Origin: Clostridium sp. AM49-4BH
GTDB lineage: Bacteria > Bacillota > Clostridia > Lachnospirales > Lachnospiraceae
Assembly (NCBI RefSeq): GCF_003478335.1
Contig: NZ_QUFB01000066.1
Coordinates: forward strand, 1 to 11,447
Direction of reading: 5' to 3'
DNA length: 11,447 nucleotides
Part shown: piece by piece, positions 1 to 7,866 of the stretch
Layout of the letters: each line of letters begins with the position of its first letter
Numbering within the stretch: position 1 is the stretch's first letter
The notes under the pieces: model-generated
Seen by the model: only the letters and a program-made list of their open reading frames with translations
What the model was told of the DNA's origin: nothing
Databases searched by the model: none
Program-made: the position numbers and the translations under genes

Positions 1-22
1 TTGTAATTATGGAAAATTACAA
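1..22. repeat. 8-bp dyad upstream of the operon promoter
   Basis: A perfect inverted repeat, TTGTAATT (1-8) and AATTACAA (15-22) with a 6-nt spacer, sits 9 bp upstream of the -35 box at 32. The position suits an operator or the tail of an upstream terminator. It may be cut by the left edge, so its full extent is unknown. The arms are seen; the regulatory role is inferred. Confidence 0.4.
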
Positions 23-92
23 AAATATGGGTTGACAACTTTTGATTTCTAGAGTATTATATAGATGCAACATGAAAATGTAATTATGGAAA
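2..92 (+). repeat. 14-bp direct repeat bracketing the operon promoter
   Basis: The sequence tgtaattatggaaa occurs at 2-15 and again, identical, at 79-92, so one copy lies on each side of the promoter at 32-60. The second copy runs into the ribosome binding site of the first gene. A pair of identical sites around a promoter could be repressor half-sites or a small duplication. Nothing in the window encodes an obvious repressor. Confidence 0.45.
32..60 (+). promoter_or_regulatory. Sigma-A-type promoter of the type I R-M operon
   Basis: TTGACA at 32-37 and TATTAT at 55-60, separated by exactly 17 bp, match the housekeeping consensus at 11 of 12 positions. Transcription should start near 67. This rules out the ATG at 65 as a start from this promoter and leaves a leader of about 34 nt before the ATG at 101. 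It should drive the half-S, hsdR, hsdS and hsdM genes, which follow without an obvious terminator. Confidence 0.75.
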
Positions 93-94
93 GG
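88..94 (+). promoter_or_regulatory. Ribosome binding site that decides the start of the first gene
   Basis: GGAAAGG lies 6 nt before the ATG at 101. The upstream in-frame ATGs at 65 and 77 have no comparable site, and the one at 65 lies at or before the predicted transcription start. This favours a 189-residue protein beginning MRIEDV. Confidence 0.6.
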
Positions 95-100
95 CACAAA

Positions 101-670
101 ATGAGAATAGAAGATGTTATTACAATTACAATGGGAACTCCTCAATTTAGAATAAAGGAGTCATTGCTGGATTCGGCGCCTACCTACAACTTTTACGGGC
201 AACAAGAGCTGGAGAATGATTTGGTTGGGATTGAATTAGGTGGCGAGGAAGCGAAGACTATATCGACCTTGGATGATTTAAGTCTGATAAAAGGGGGCGA
301 TATTCTATTTAGCTTGATTTCGGGAAGAGCAACAATTGTTAGGCATAGCCATCAAGGATATTTGTATACACAAAATTATGCTAAATTGATTCCACAAGAA
401 AGAATAGATGGTAATTATTTAGTGTATTTACTGAATGAAAGTGAATTTATAAAGAAGCAATGGCTAAAAGAACTTCAAGGTTCGGCAGTTTTAAAACATA
501 CAGTAAAACAGCTAAGAAGATTGGAATTACCAAAGTTGCATTCTTATGAAAAGCAAAAAATCATAGGTGATATTTATTTTAAACAATTACGGCTACATGC
601 ATTAAAAAAGCGGGCTGCTGAGTTGGAGAAAGTATTAACAATAGAAAAACTTAAGGAGGTAGACGGATGA
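101..670 (+). CDS. Stand-alone single-TRD type I specificity subunit (half-HsdS)
   Basis: This protein resembles one half of a type I restriction specificity subunit. It has one target-recognition-like domain (about residues 1-145; a GDILFSLISGRATIV strand followed by TQNYAKL and YLVYLL segments typical of these folds) and a C-terminal charged helix (about 150-185), which in full S proteins forms the conserved spacer. A normal HsdS has two such units and about 400 residues; this has 189. The start at 101 is chosen from its ribosome binding site and the promoter position. Its stop overlaps the hsdR start as ATGA, with AAGGAGG at 653-659, so the two are translationally coupled. Half-S proteins can in principle dimerise to recognise a symmetric site, or compete with full S for M; which applies here is unknown. 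It is quite unlike the two full S proteins downstream, lacking their WEQRK and LHQRKL signatures. Family membership is fairly secure, the role is not. Confidence 0.7.
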   Translation: MRIEDVITITMGTPQFRIKESLLDSAPTYNFYGQQELENDLVGIELGGEEAKTISTLDDLSLIKGGDILFSLISGRATIVRHSHQGYLYTQNYAKLIPQERIDGNYLVYLLNESEFIKKQWLKELQGSAVLKHTVKQLRRLELPKLHSYEKQKIIGDIYFKQLRLHALKKRAAELEKVLTIEKLKEVDG

Positions 671-3600
671 ATGAGCAAATGTTTGAGACGGAGTTGATTC
701 AGTATATTACTACAGGAACTGTTACTAATCCTGAATGTTTAGCAGGAATCCCTGAATTTTCTGCTACAGGTTTAGGAAACAAAGTTGTTAAAACAAAACT
801 CTGGAAATATGAACCAGATATCAAAACAACCCCTCAACTTTGGAATAATTTCAAGACAATACTGGAGCAACATAATCAAAATGTGTTAGAGCATCCTATG
901 AGTGAAGCGGAGTTCAATCAGGTGAAAAAAATCATATCAGATTTACACACTCCGTATGAAGCAGGACAGTTTCTTTATGGGTTGAATGGTGTGTCTCAGA
1001 TAGAGATAGATCTTGATGATGGACGCCATGTATTTTTAACTGTATTTGATCAAAAAGAGATTGGTGCAGGAGATACAGTTTATCAAGTTGTAAATCAAAT
1101 TGAGCGTCCAGCGGTCATAAATGGTAAAATGAATCGTCGCTTTGACACAACGCTTTTAATTAATGGACTTCCTATTATTCAAATTGAAGAAAAAAGAGAC
1201 ACTCATGATGTTAATGAGGCTTTAAATCAGATGCATCAGTACATTGATGAAGGGCAGTATGGCGACATTTTTTCAGCATTACAGATTCTGATTGCAATGA
1301 CGCCAAATAATGTAAAATATATGGCAAATACAACTTCGGAGAAGTTTAATAAGGATTTTGCATTTCACTGGCAGAGAAGAAGTGATAATGGTATTGTAAG
1401 AGACTGGAAGGAATTTGCAGATTCTATGTTGTCAATACCTATGGCGCATCAGATGGCAACAAACTATATGATTCTTGATGGTACGCCGAATAAGCAGACG
1501 TTAAAGGTGATGCGTCCATACCAGGTGTATGCAACGCAGGAAGTTATAGAGGGGATTAAAAAAGTTGACTTTGATTTTGGAAACAATAAGGTGGGCTATA
1601 TTTGGCATACTACCGGATCAGGAAAGACGATTACCTCGTTTAAGACAGCTTGGTTATCTAGCCGTATGCCTAAAGTTGATAAAGTTGTCTTTGTAGTTGA
1701 CCGTATTCAGCTGACGAAACAAACCAATGAGAATTATAGGGCTTACGATCCAGATGCAACAGATCAATTTGATGGTATTGTACAGGATACCAATAATACA
1801 ACAGATTTGAGCCGTAAACTGAAATCGAAGTCAAATGGAATTATTGTAACTTCTGTGCAGAAGCTAGATTCTCTAATTAAGAGGAAATCCTTTAAGACGC
1901 CAGAAAAGAATATTGTATTTATTGTTGATGAAGCGCATCGTTCTACGGGTGGAGAATCTTTTGAAAACATTCAAAAGGCGTTTAAACATGCAGCATGGGT
2001 AGGATATACAGGTACTCCAATGTTTGATGAAACAACAAAGGGATTGAGAACGGAGGATATCTTTGGACCATTGCTTCATGCTTATACGATTCGGGAAGCA
2101 ATTGCTGATCGAAATGTATTGGGATTTAAGGTGGATTTTGAAACTACGATTCCGGAAGATGAAATGAAACAGAAGTATCTTCCTGAGTTTTATAAGGAAA
2201 AATATCCCAAATGGTCGGAAGAAAAAATTCAGGACAAAATTAATAATTTAACTATGGAGGACATGGATGATGCGATTGAGCCTAGTTTTTATGACGAAAA
2301 CTTAGATCATATAAAACTGGTTGTAAAAGATATATATGATAAATGGCAAAATCGATCAAATGATGGAAGGTATAACGCACTTTTGACTACACATGTTGGC
2401 GGAGGAAAAGCAAGTACCCCAATGGCAATGATGTATTTTGACGAATTTCAAAGAGTGAATCGGGAGCGTGAAGAACAGGGACTATTTACGCTTAAGGTGG
2501 CAGTGACATTTAGTGCTAATAATACAAATAATGACAGTATGCTTGTAACTAATAATGGGTTGCATAGAGCAATGGATGCTTATTATAAGGAGTTTGGTGT
2601 AGCTTTTACTATGGGAGATGTTTCCGGTTATACACAAGATGTAATTTCTAGGTTGAATAAAACTGCTAGTGATGGCAATTTTCTGGATCTAGTAATTGTT
2701 GTGGATCAGCTACTTACAGGATTTGATGCACCGGAATTAAATACCTTATATGTTGACAGAACATAAAACGTGCTGGACTGATACAGGCTTACTCGAGGAC
2801 AAACCGAGTGGCTGATATGCAGGAAAAACCATGGGGACGTGTAGTTAATTATCGTTGGCCTGCAGAGAATGAAAAACTCATGAATGGGGCTCTTGCGATA
2901 TACGCTAACAAAGATTCTGCCACTTTATCTGATGAAGAAAGAGAAAGGCAAAATGTCAATGATGGGATTACAGCACCTAAATTTAATGATGTTCTAGGTG
3001 AAGTAAAACAGTAGTAAATAAGTTGTCTGATATGACATGCGAATTTATTCAGTTGCCACCATCTGAGAAGCAGAAGGAAAATATGCTTGAACGACTTCGC
3101 GAATATAATGTAGGAATGGCAAAATTAAAACAATATGATTATGATCCGGAAAATAAATCAGATGAAGGATTTGATTACAATAATCCAGATGACTTGATTA
3201 GAAAAGTCGGGATGACGCCGGAGCAGGAAGTAATGTTGACAACTGTTCTTACAAATGAACTTAAGGCTTATATTTCAAAGAAAAAAGATATTCCTGTATA
3301 TCAAATTGAACTTCGTATGACTCATGTTAAAGATATTAAGATTGATTATGATTATCTTACGGAGTTGGTTAATAAGCTGTTAAATGCTGTGCATGATGGT
3401 AATGATCAGGAAGCTGATGAAACGAAAGACAAAATTGATCAATTTGCAAATGGACTGGATGATCGTGCTTATGCCACAAAGATTTTAAATGCTGCGGATG
3501 CCATTCGAAAAGGTGAATATCCACCGAAAGGTTCGGATTTCCGATATCCGGCACATCTTAAGGATTGTGAAAAGGTAATTCGTGCTGCAAATACTATAAG

Positions 3601-3871
3601 CATTAACAGGGTGTTCCTTAATTTTCGAGGGAAGTGGGGGATTACCGATGTGATAACAAGTGCAGAAATGTGTGCATTATTTAGTCGGCATCGTTATGGC
3701 AAACAAGATTTAGATGATGCTGGTGAAATAAGCGACATTATAAAGAGTGCTAGTGAAGAGTATAAGACGATGGCTCTAGATGAAGAAGTACAGGCTTTGT
3801 CTAGAATTAAATATCGTAACGGTTTAAGAGAAGCAATTTATAAGTTGGCTGATAAGATGGCCGAAAACTGA
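667..3871 (+). pseudogene. hsdR: Type I restriction endonuclease subunit R, EcoR124 family, broken by two 1-nt deletions
   Basis: HsdR is the ATP-driven DNA translocase and nuclease of type I systems. The first frame (667-2766, 699 aa) shows the nuclease core D160, E174, K176 with the D-x13-E-x-K spacing of EcoR124 HsdR, Walker A TTGSGKT (315-321), DEAH (421-424), TGTP (448-451) and DQLLTGFDAP near its end. It stops at 2764 directly after TLYVDRT. The protein resumes one base back as KRAGLIQAYSRTNRV (helicase motif VI), runs to 3014, stops again after GEVK, and resumes as SDMTCEFIQLPP to 3871. Adding one T near 2764 and one A in the A-run at 3005-3008 restores a single frame of about 1,068 codons, near the family's usual length. 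As read, the product lacks motif VI and the C-terminal helical region that docks on the methylase, so restriction should be lost. Sequencing error is an alternative, especially in the A-run. Start supported by AAGGAGG 7 nt upstream. Confidence 0.92.
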
Positions 3872-3885
3872 AAAGGAGGAAAAAT

Positions 3886-5091
3886 ATGAGTGACAAAAAG
3901 AATGTACCTAAAATTAGATTCCCAGGTTTTACGGAACCTTGGGAACAGCGTAAGTTGGGTGAAGTATGCCAAGAATTCAAAAGTGGGACTTCTTTGAAGG
4001 CAGATCAGATAGATACAGCAGGAGATTATCCCGTCTATGGAGGAAATGGATTAAGAGGGTATACTTCGGATTACAATCATGATGGTGAATTTGCATTGAT
4101 TGGTCGGCAGGGGGCTTTGTGTGGAAATATGAATTACTCTGTTGGAAAGGCTTATTTTACTGAACACGCAGTAGTTGTAGATGCGGATATAAACAATGAT
4201 ATCAAGTTCTTGTATTACATGTTGGATACAATGAATTTAGGACAATATTCAGATCAATCTGCGCAGCCTGGATTGGCTGTAAATAAGCTTGTTAAGTTAG
4301 AAAATTTATTTCCCACAAAAGAGGAACAACGACGAATCGGACGGTATTTTTCCAACATTGACCACCTCATCACTCTTCATCAGCGTAAGTTGGAGCATGT
4401 GAAAAAAATGAAAAAGTCAATGCTTCAAAAAATGTTTCCGAAAAAAAATCAGTTGTATCCCGAGGTCAGATTTCCTGGATTTACTGATGCTTGGGAACAG
4501 CGTAAGTTCGGTGAAATAACAGAATTAAAGTCAGCATCACGAGTTCATAAAGATGAATGGACATCAAATGGAGTACCTTTTTATAGATCGAGTGATGTAA
4601 TGGCAGCAATAAATGGAACTGAAAATGAAAAAGCGTTTATTTCAGAAGAATTGTATGAAAAACTTTCTAAAGTATCAGGAAAATTAGAAGAAGGAGATAT
4701 CCTTGTTACAGGTGGAGGATCAGTTGGAAATCCTTATATTGTGACGAATAATAAGCCATTATACACAAAAGATGCAGATTTGTTATGGATAAAAAACAAA
4801 GGGAAATTTCATCCATATTTTTTATATGAATTTTTCTTCTCTCCAACCTTTAGAAATTATTTGGGAAGTATTTCTCATGTTGGAACTATAGCACATTACA
4901 CGATTACACAATTATCGGATACACCGATTTGCTTGCCGAGTTTTGATGAACAGAAAGAAGTTGGGGAATATTTTCAAAGTCTCGACAACCTCATCACTCT
5001 TCATCAGCGAGAGTTGGATCACCTGCAACTACTAAAAAAAGGCATGCTACAACAAATGTTATATAAAAAGAAAGAGAGGATAACGAAATGA
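3886..5091 (+). CDS. hsdS: Type I specificity subunit S, two TRDs (expressed copy)
   Basis: HsdS sets the DNA target of both methylation and cleavage and bridges two HsdM subunits. This 401-aa protein has the full layout: leader RFPGFTEPWEQRKL (11-24), TRD1 (about 25-145, with the usual QSAQPGLAVNKL), a central spacer (EEQRRIGRYF, then LITLHQRKLEHVKKMKKSML) leading to a second RFPGFTDAWEQRKF (195-208), TRD2 (about 209-353), and a closing helix with LITLHQRELDHL (369-380). The internal RFPGF/WEQRK and LHQRK duplication is the circular-permutation symmetry of type I S proteins. AAGGAGG at 3873-3879 lies 6 nt before ATG, 2 nt after the hsdR stop, and the gene ends in a 4-bp overlap with hsdM. 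Its central 141 bp are identical to the second hsdS gene. It is the only full S gene placed inside the operon, so it probably sets the current specificity. Confidence 0.92.
   Translation: MSDKKNVPKIRFPGFTEPWEQRKLGEVCQEFKSGTSLKADQIDTAGDYPVYGGNGLRGYTSDYNHDGEFALIGRQGALCGNMNYSVGKAYFTEHAVVVDADINNDIKFLYYMLDTMNLGQYSDQSAQPGLAVNKLVKLENLFPTKEEQRRIGRYFSNIDHLITLHQRKLEHVKKMKKSMLQKMFPKKNQLYPEVRFPGFTDAWEQRKFGEITELKSASRVHKDEWTSNGVPFYRSSDVMAAINGTENEKAFISEELYEKLSKVSGKLEEGDILVTGGGSVGNPYIVTNNKPLYTKDADLLWIKNKGKFHPYFLYEFFFSPTFRNYLGSISHVGTIAHYTITQLSDTPICLPSFDEQKEVGEYFQSLDNLITLHQRELDHLQLLKKGMLQQMLYKKKERITK
3938..3956 (+). repeat. TRD-boundary core repeat, copy 1 (hsdS, before TRD1)
   Basis: The 19-mer cttgggaacagcgtaagtt encodes the WEQRK boundary just before TRD1. 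Identical copies lie at 4490-4508, 7889-7907 and 8492-8510, all in the same reading frame. The repeats sit exactly where specificity cassettes would be exchanged, so they are plausible crossover sites for homologous or site-specific recombination. Confidence 0.8.
4369..4509 (+). repeat. 141-bp perfect direct repeat, copy A (central region of hsdS 1)
   Basis: These 141 bases are identical, with no mismatch or gap found by eye, to 8371-8511 in the second hsdS gene, and lie in the same orientation at an offset of 4,002 bp. They encode the spacer from ITLHQRKLEH through MFPKKNQLYPEVRFPGFTDAWEQRKF. Identity falls away sharply at both ends where the TRDs begin. This indicates recent exchange or continuing recombination. 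Confidence 0.92.
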
Positions 5092-6692
5092 GTGATTTAA
5101 ATACAATAACATCCCAATTATGGGCAATGGCTAACGAGTTAAGAGGAAATATGGATGCTTCAGAGTATAAAAATTATATTTTGGCATTTATGTTTTATAG
5201 ATATTTATCAGAACATCAAGAGCAGTATTTGGTGTCTCAAAATGTAATTGACATTGAAACAAATCAGACAATAAATGAGGCGTACAAAGAACAGGCGAGT
5301 GGGGATGATCTGAATGATTATATTGAAGATATTTCATCAGCACTTGGCTATGCGATTGAACCAAACGATACTTGGGCTTCTCTTGTGGAGAAGATTGAGA
5401 ACAGCGAAGTGATTCCAAGTGATTATCAGACAATTTTTGTTAATTTTGATGAACATGCAAAGTTGAACAGAGAGGCTGAAAAAGACTTTAGAGGAGTATT
5501 CAATGACATAAATCTTGGTGATTCGAGACTTGGATCATCCACCAATGAGCGCGCAAAATCATTAAATCGTATTGTGAAACTTGTTGATGGTGTTGAATAT
5601 AGGTCTGATGATGGTAAAGATATTCTTGGTGAGATTTATGAATATTTAATTGGACAGTTTGCTGCCTCTGCCGGCAAAAAAGGTGGTGAGTTTTATACCC
5701 CGCATGAGGTGTCTAAGATTTTGGCAAAGGTTGTTACTGATGATGTCGAAGAATCAGACAGTGTATTCAGTGTATATGATCCGACATGCGGATCGGGGTC
5801 TTTGCTTTTGACAGTTCAAGATGAGATACCGGGTGGAAGCAATGCGGGAGCTGTCAAATTTTATGGTCAGGAACTTAATACGACTACATATAACTTGGCT
5901 CGAATGAATTTGATGATGCACGGGGTGGCATATCAGAATATGAATTTATCTAATGCTGATACATTAGAGAGTGATTGGCCTGATGGCTTGGACGCAAAGG
6001 GAATTGATCAGCCTAGATGCTCATTTGATGCAGTTGTTGCAAATCCACCATACTCGGCACATTGGGATAATTGTGAATCAAAACTGAAAGATCCAAGGTT
6101 TAAGGATTATGGAGGAAAGCTTGCCCCGAAAACAAAGGCAGATTATGCTTTTGTTCTTCATGGATTATATCATCTTAGTGAAGAGGGAACCATGGCAATT
6201 GTTCTTCCGCATGGAGTGCTTTTCAGAGGAGCAGCAGAGGGTGTTATACGGAAGAATTTGATTGAACATCGATGTGGAAATCGCATTTATGCTGTTATCG
6301 GTTTACCTTCAAATCTTTTTTATGGTACGGGCATTCCTACTATAGTTATGGTGCTGAAGAAAAAACGCAGTACCAAGGATATTTTGTTTATTGATGCTTC
6401 TAACGATTTTGAAAAAGGTAAAAATCAAAATAAACTGTCTGCTGAGAACATTGAAAAAATTATTTCAGCATATCGAGAAAGGAAGGATATTCCTAAATAT
6501 GCTCATTTAGCAAGCATTGAGGAAATCCGTCAGAATGAGTATAATCTAAATATTCCTCGTTATGTAGATACTACTGAGGAAGAAGAGGAAATTGATATAA
6601 ATGAGGTTAGAAATCTGCTGGCTCAAGATCGGAAAGAGATAGAAGAGTTAGAAAAACAGATTGAGGAGCAATTTAAATTGCTGGGTATTTAA
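5088..6692 (+). CDS. hsdM: Type I DNA methyltransferase subunit M (adenine-N6 class)
   Basis: HsdM transfers a methyl group from S-adenosylmethionine to adenine within the site chosen by HsdS. The 534-aa protein has an N-terminal helical domain (about 1-140, starting SDLNTITSQLWAMANELRG), the motif X-like GEFYTPHEV (200-208), SAM-binding motif I DPTCGSGSLL (231-240), motif II-like GQELN (260-264), catalytic motif IV NPPY (319-322), and a C-terminal charged coiled coil (about 495-530) that contacts S. All expected catalytic residues are present and the length fits the family. Its ATG overlaps the hsdS stop by ATGA, indicating coupled translation, and a strong terminator follows. With hsdR broken, this gene and hsdS could act as a methylation-only pair. 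Confidence 0.95.
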   Translation: MSDLNTITSQLWAMANELRGNMDASEYKNYILAFMFYRYLSEHQEQYLVSQNVIDIETNQTINEAYKEQASGDDLNDYIEDISSALGYAIEPNDTWASLVEKIENSEVIPSDYQTIFVNFDEHAKLNREAEKDFRGVFNDINLGDSRLGSSTNERAKSLNRIVKLVDGVEYRSDDGKDILGEIYEYLIGQFAASAGKKGGEFYTPHEVSKILAKVVTDDVEESDSVFSVYDPTCGSGSLLLTVQDEIPGGSNAGAVKFYGQELNTTTYNLARMNLMMHGVAYQNMNLSNADTLESDWPDGLDAKGIDQPRCSFDAVVANPPYSAHWDNCESKLKDPRFKDYGGKLAPKTKADYAFVLHGLYHLSEEGTMAIVLPHGVLFRGAAEGVIRKNLIEHRCGNRIYAVIGLPSNLFYGTGIPTIVMVLKKKRSTKDILFIDASNDFEKGKNQNKLSAENIEKIISAYRERKDIPKYAHLASIEEIRQNEYNLNIPRYVDTTEEEEEIDINEVRNLLAQDRKEIEELEKQIEEQFKLLGI

Positions 6693-6718
6693 CAGAATAT
6701 CAGGAAGCATGTTTTAGA

Positions 6719-6760
6719 TAAAGCTTGCAGTAATTTTAAAAAGGCTGCAAGCTTTATTTT
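6719..6760 (+). terminator. Rho-independent terminator of the hsd operon
   Basis: A perfect 12-bp stem, taaagcttgcag (6719-6730) with ctgcaagcttta (6745-6756), closes a 14-nt loop and is followed by a T-rich tail, 27 bp after the hsdM stop. It lies between the converging hsdM and recombinase genes. The tail is much poorer on the minus strand, so it works mainly for the rightward operon. Confidence 0.85.
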
Positions 6761-6765
6761 ATCCA

Positions 6766-6780
6766 TCATCGACATATAAA
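6766..6780 (+). repeat. 15-bp inverted repeat, left arm, 3' of the recombinase gene
   Basis: tcatcgacatataaa lies 7 bp beyond the recombinase stop codon. Its exact reverse complement is at 7746-7760, upstream of the recombinase start, so the two arms enclose the gene. Extension beyond 15 bp is imperfect. The arms may be recombinase recognition sites, module boundaries or protein-binding sites. Confidence 0.7.
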
Positions 6781-6787
6781 TGAATCT

Positions 6788-7720
6788 TTATGAATTAAGG
6801 TTAGATAATGATCTCATAATGATATCTATATCCTTACTCTCGAGCTCTTGGATGATGTGAAGATAGGTCTTTTGTGTAGTGGTGATGTTTGAATGACCTA
6901 GTCTTCGGGCAACACTTGCAATAGATACCCCAGCAAAGAGCAAGAGTGATGCATGAGTGTGTCGTAATCCATGAACTGATATTATAGGTACTGCTGCGTT
7001 GCGGCAATGTCTAGCAAGCAAATGGTTTACTGTAGAGTTATAAATTTTTTTCTTCACAAAAATTGGTTTATCTTCTGGAAGATGTTTGATTAATTCGGCA
7101 AATTGAATTACCGTCTGCCAATCTAAGGGGATTTTTCTTACAGAGGATTCGTTTTTTGTGGGTAAGAACCCACCTTCTCCTTTATAATCCCAGGTTTTTG
7201 ATACAGAAAGTAATTGTCGGCTTAAATCAAAATCTTTTGGCGTAAGCGCCAAGGCTTCAGAAAATCGCATACCTGTTTTAGCAATCAACAGAATAAGCCA
7301 ATCTAGGTTGATCTCTTCTGAAAGATTAAGGTCATCTAATAATTTATGTAGTTCATATTGGTTCAAATATTTTGGCTTTTTCTCGCGAGGCGGCTTGCCT
7401 TTAATGATAGCCTTTCTTGTTGGATCATGTAAAATAAGACCTTCATCCACAGCGTCTAGAATTGCGCATTTCAGATGATGATGAAAATCCATTGTTGTTT
7501 GTCGCTCGTGTTCAGCTGCATAATCATTTAGCAGTTTTTGATATGTAATGCGATCAAGATCACTTATGATAAGGTCAGGTATTAATTTGATTAACCAATT
7601 ATGAGCCATATTATATTTATTCATGGTTACCGGTCTGATGGCTCCTTCCTTATAGACAGAAATCCACTGTTTATAGTAATCGCAAAATAACATGTTACTT
7701 TTATTAACTGTTGTTTGCAT
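6788..7720 (-). CDS. Tyrosine site-specific recombinase associated with hsdS genes
   Basis: This 310-aa protein cuts and rejoins DNA through a tyrosine nucleophile. It has an N-terminal core-binding (SAM-like) domain (about 8-100) and a C-terminal catalytic domain (about 115-300) with every expected residue: R152 (TGMRFSEAL), K189 (TKN), H250 and R253 (HGLRHTHAS), H276 (RRLGHSNITTT) and nucleophile Y286 (TYLHI). AAAGGAG lies about 9 nt before the ATG. Recombinases of this kind between hsdS copies (for example CreX/PsrA in pneumococcal type I loci) shuffle specificity domains by inversion. The position here, between hsdM and a second hsdS, fits that role, although the hsdS copies are in direct orientation. 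No attachment-site pair or phage gene is seen, so a prophage integrase is less likely. The 15-bp inverted repeats around the gene are a further possible substrate. Confidence 0.9.
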   Translation of the reverse strand: MQTTVNKSNMLFCDYYKQWISVYKEGAIRPVTMNKYNMAHNWLIKLIPDLIISDLDRITYQKLLNDYAAEHERQTTMDFHHHLKCAILDAVDEGLILHDPTRKAIIKGKPPREKKPKYLNQYELHKLLDDLNLSEEINLDWLILLIAKTGMRFSEALALTPKDFDLSRQLLSVSKTWDYKGEGGFLPTKNESSVRKIPLDWQTVIQFAELIKHLPEDKPIFVKKKIYNSTVNHLLARHCRNAAVPIISVHGLRHTHASLLLFAGVSIASVARRLGHSNITTTQKTYLHIIQELESKDIDIIMRSLSNLNS

Positions 7721-7745
7721 ATGTAAGCACTCCTTTCAAAATGGT

Positions 7746-7760
7746 TTTATATGTCGATGA
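7746..7760 (-). repeat. 15-bp inverted repeat, right arm, in the recombinase 5' leader
   Basis: On the plus strand this reads tttatatgtcgatga, the perfect reverse complement of 6766-6780. It lies between the proposed recombinase promoter (outside the repeat) and its ribosome binding site (inside). Inversion between the arms would therefore separate the gene from its promoter. Confidence 0.7.
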
Positions 7761-7772
7761 ATGATTATAATT

Positions 7773-7802
7773 ATTATCGAATTAGTAACATAGAAATTAC
7801 AA
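7773..7802 (-). promoter_or_regulatory. Proposed promoter of the recombinase gene
   Basis: On the minus strand, TTGTAA (7802-7797), an 18-bp spacer and GATAAT (7778-7773) form a reasonable promoter, giving a leader of roughly 45 nt before the ATG at 7720. It is a hexamer match only; the surrounding sequence is very AT-rich, so chance matches are likely. Confidence 0.4.
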
Positions 7803-7866
7803 GCAAGAGCAAATAAAAAAACTTTTACTTTGGAAATACTGTTTTTTATATGATAAGTGGGTATGT

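Noticed and set aside
2757..2772. Programmed -1 frameshift in hsdR
   Set aside because: The downstream frame is -1, but no X-XXY-YYZ slippery heptamer is present at the stop and a second, independent deletion follows 246 bp later. Plain mutation or sequencing error fits better.
2808..3014. Separate small gene encoding a 68-aa protein
   Set aside because: Its sequence is the continuation of HsdR in a shifted frame; it has no ribosome binding site of its own.
6788..7720. Prophage or ICE integrase with flanking att sites
   Set aside because: No tRNA gene, no direct-repeat att pair and no phage or conjugation genes adjoin it; the only flanking repeat is inverted and the neighbours are hsd genes.
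7824..7854. Promoter for the second hsdS (TTTACT ... TATGAT)
   Set aside because: The spacer is 19 bp and the -35 match is weak in a very AT-rich stretch; too poor to annotate.
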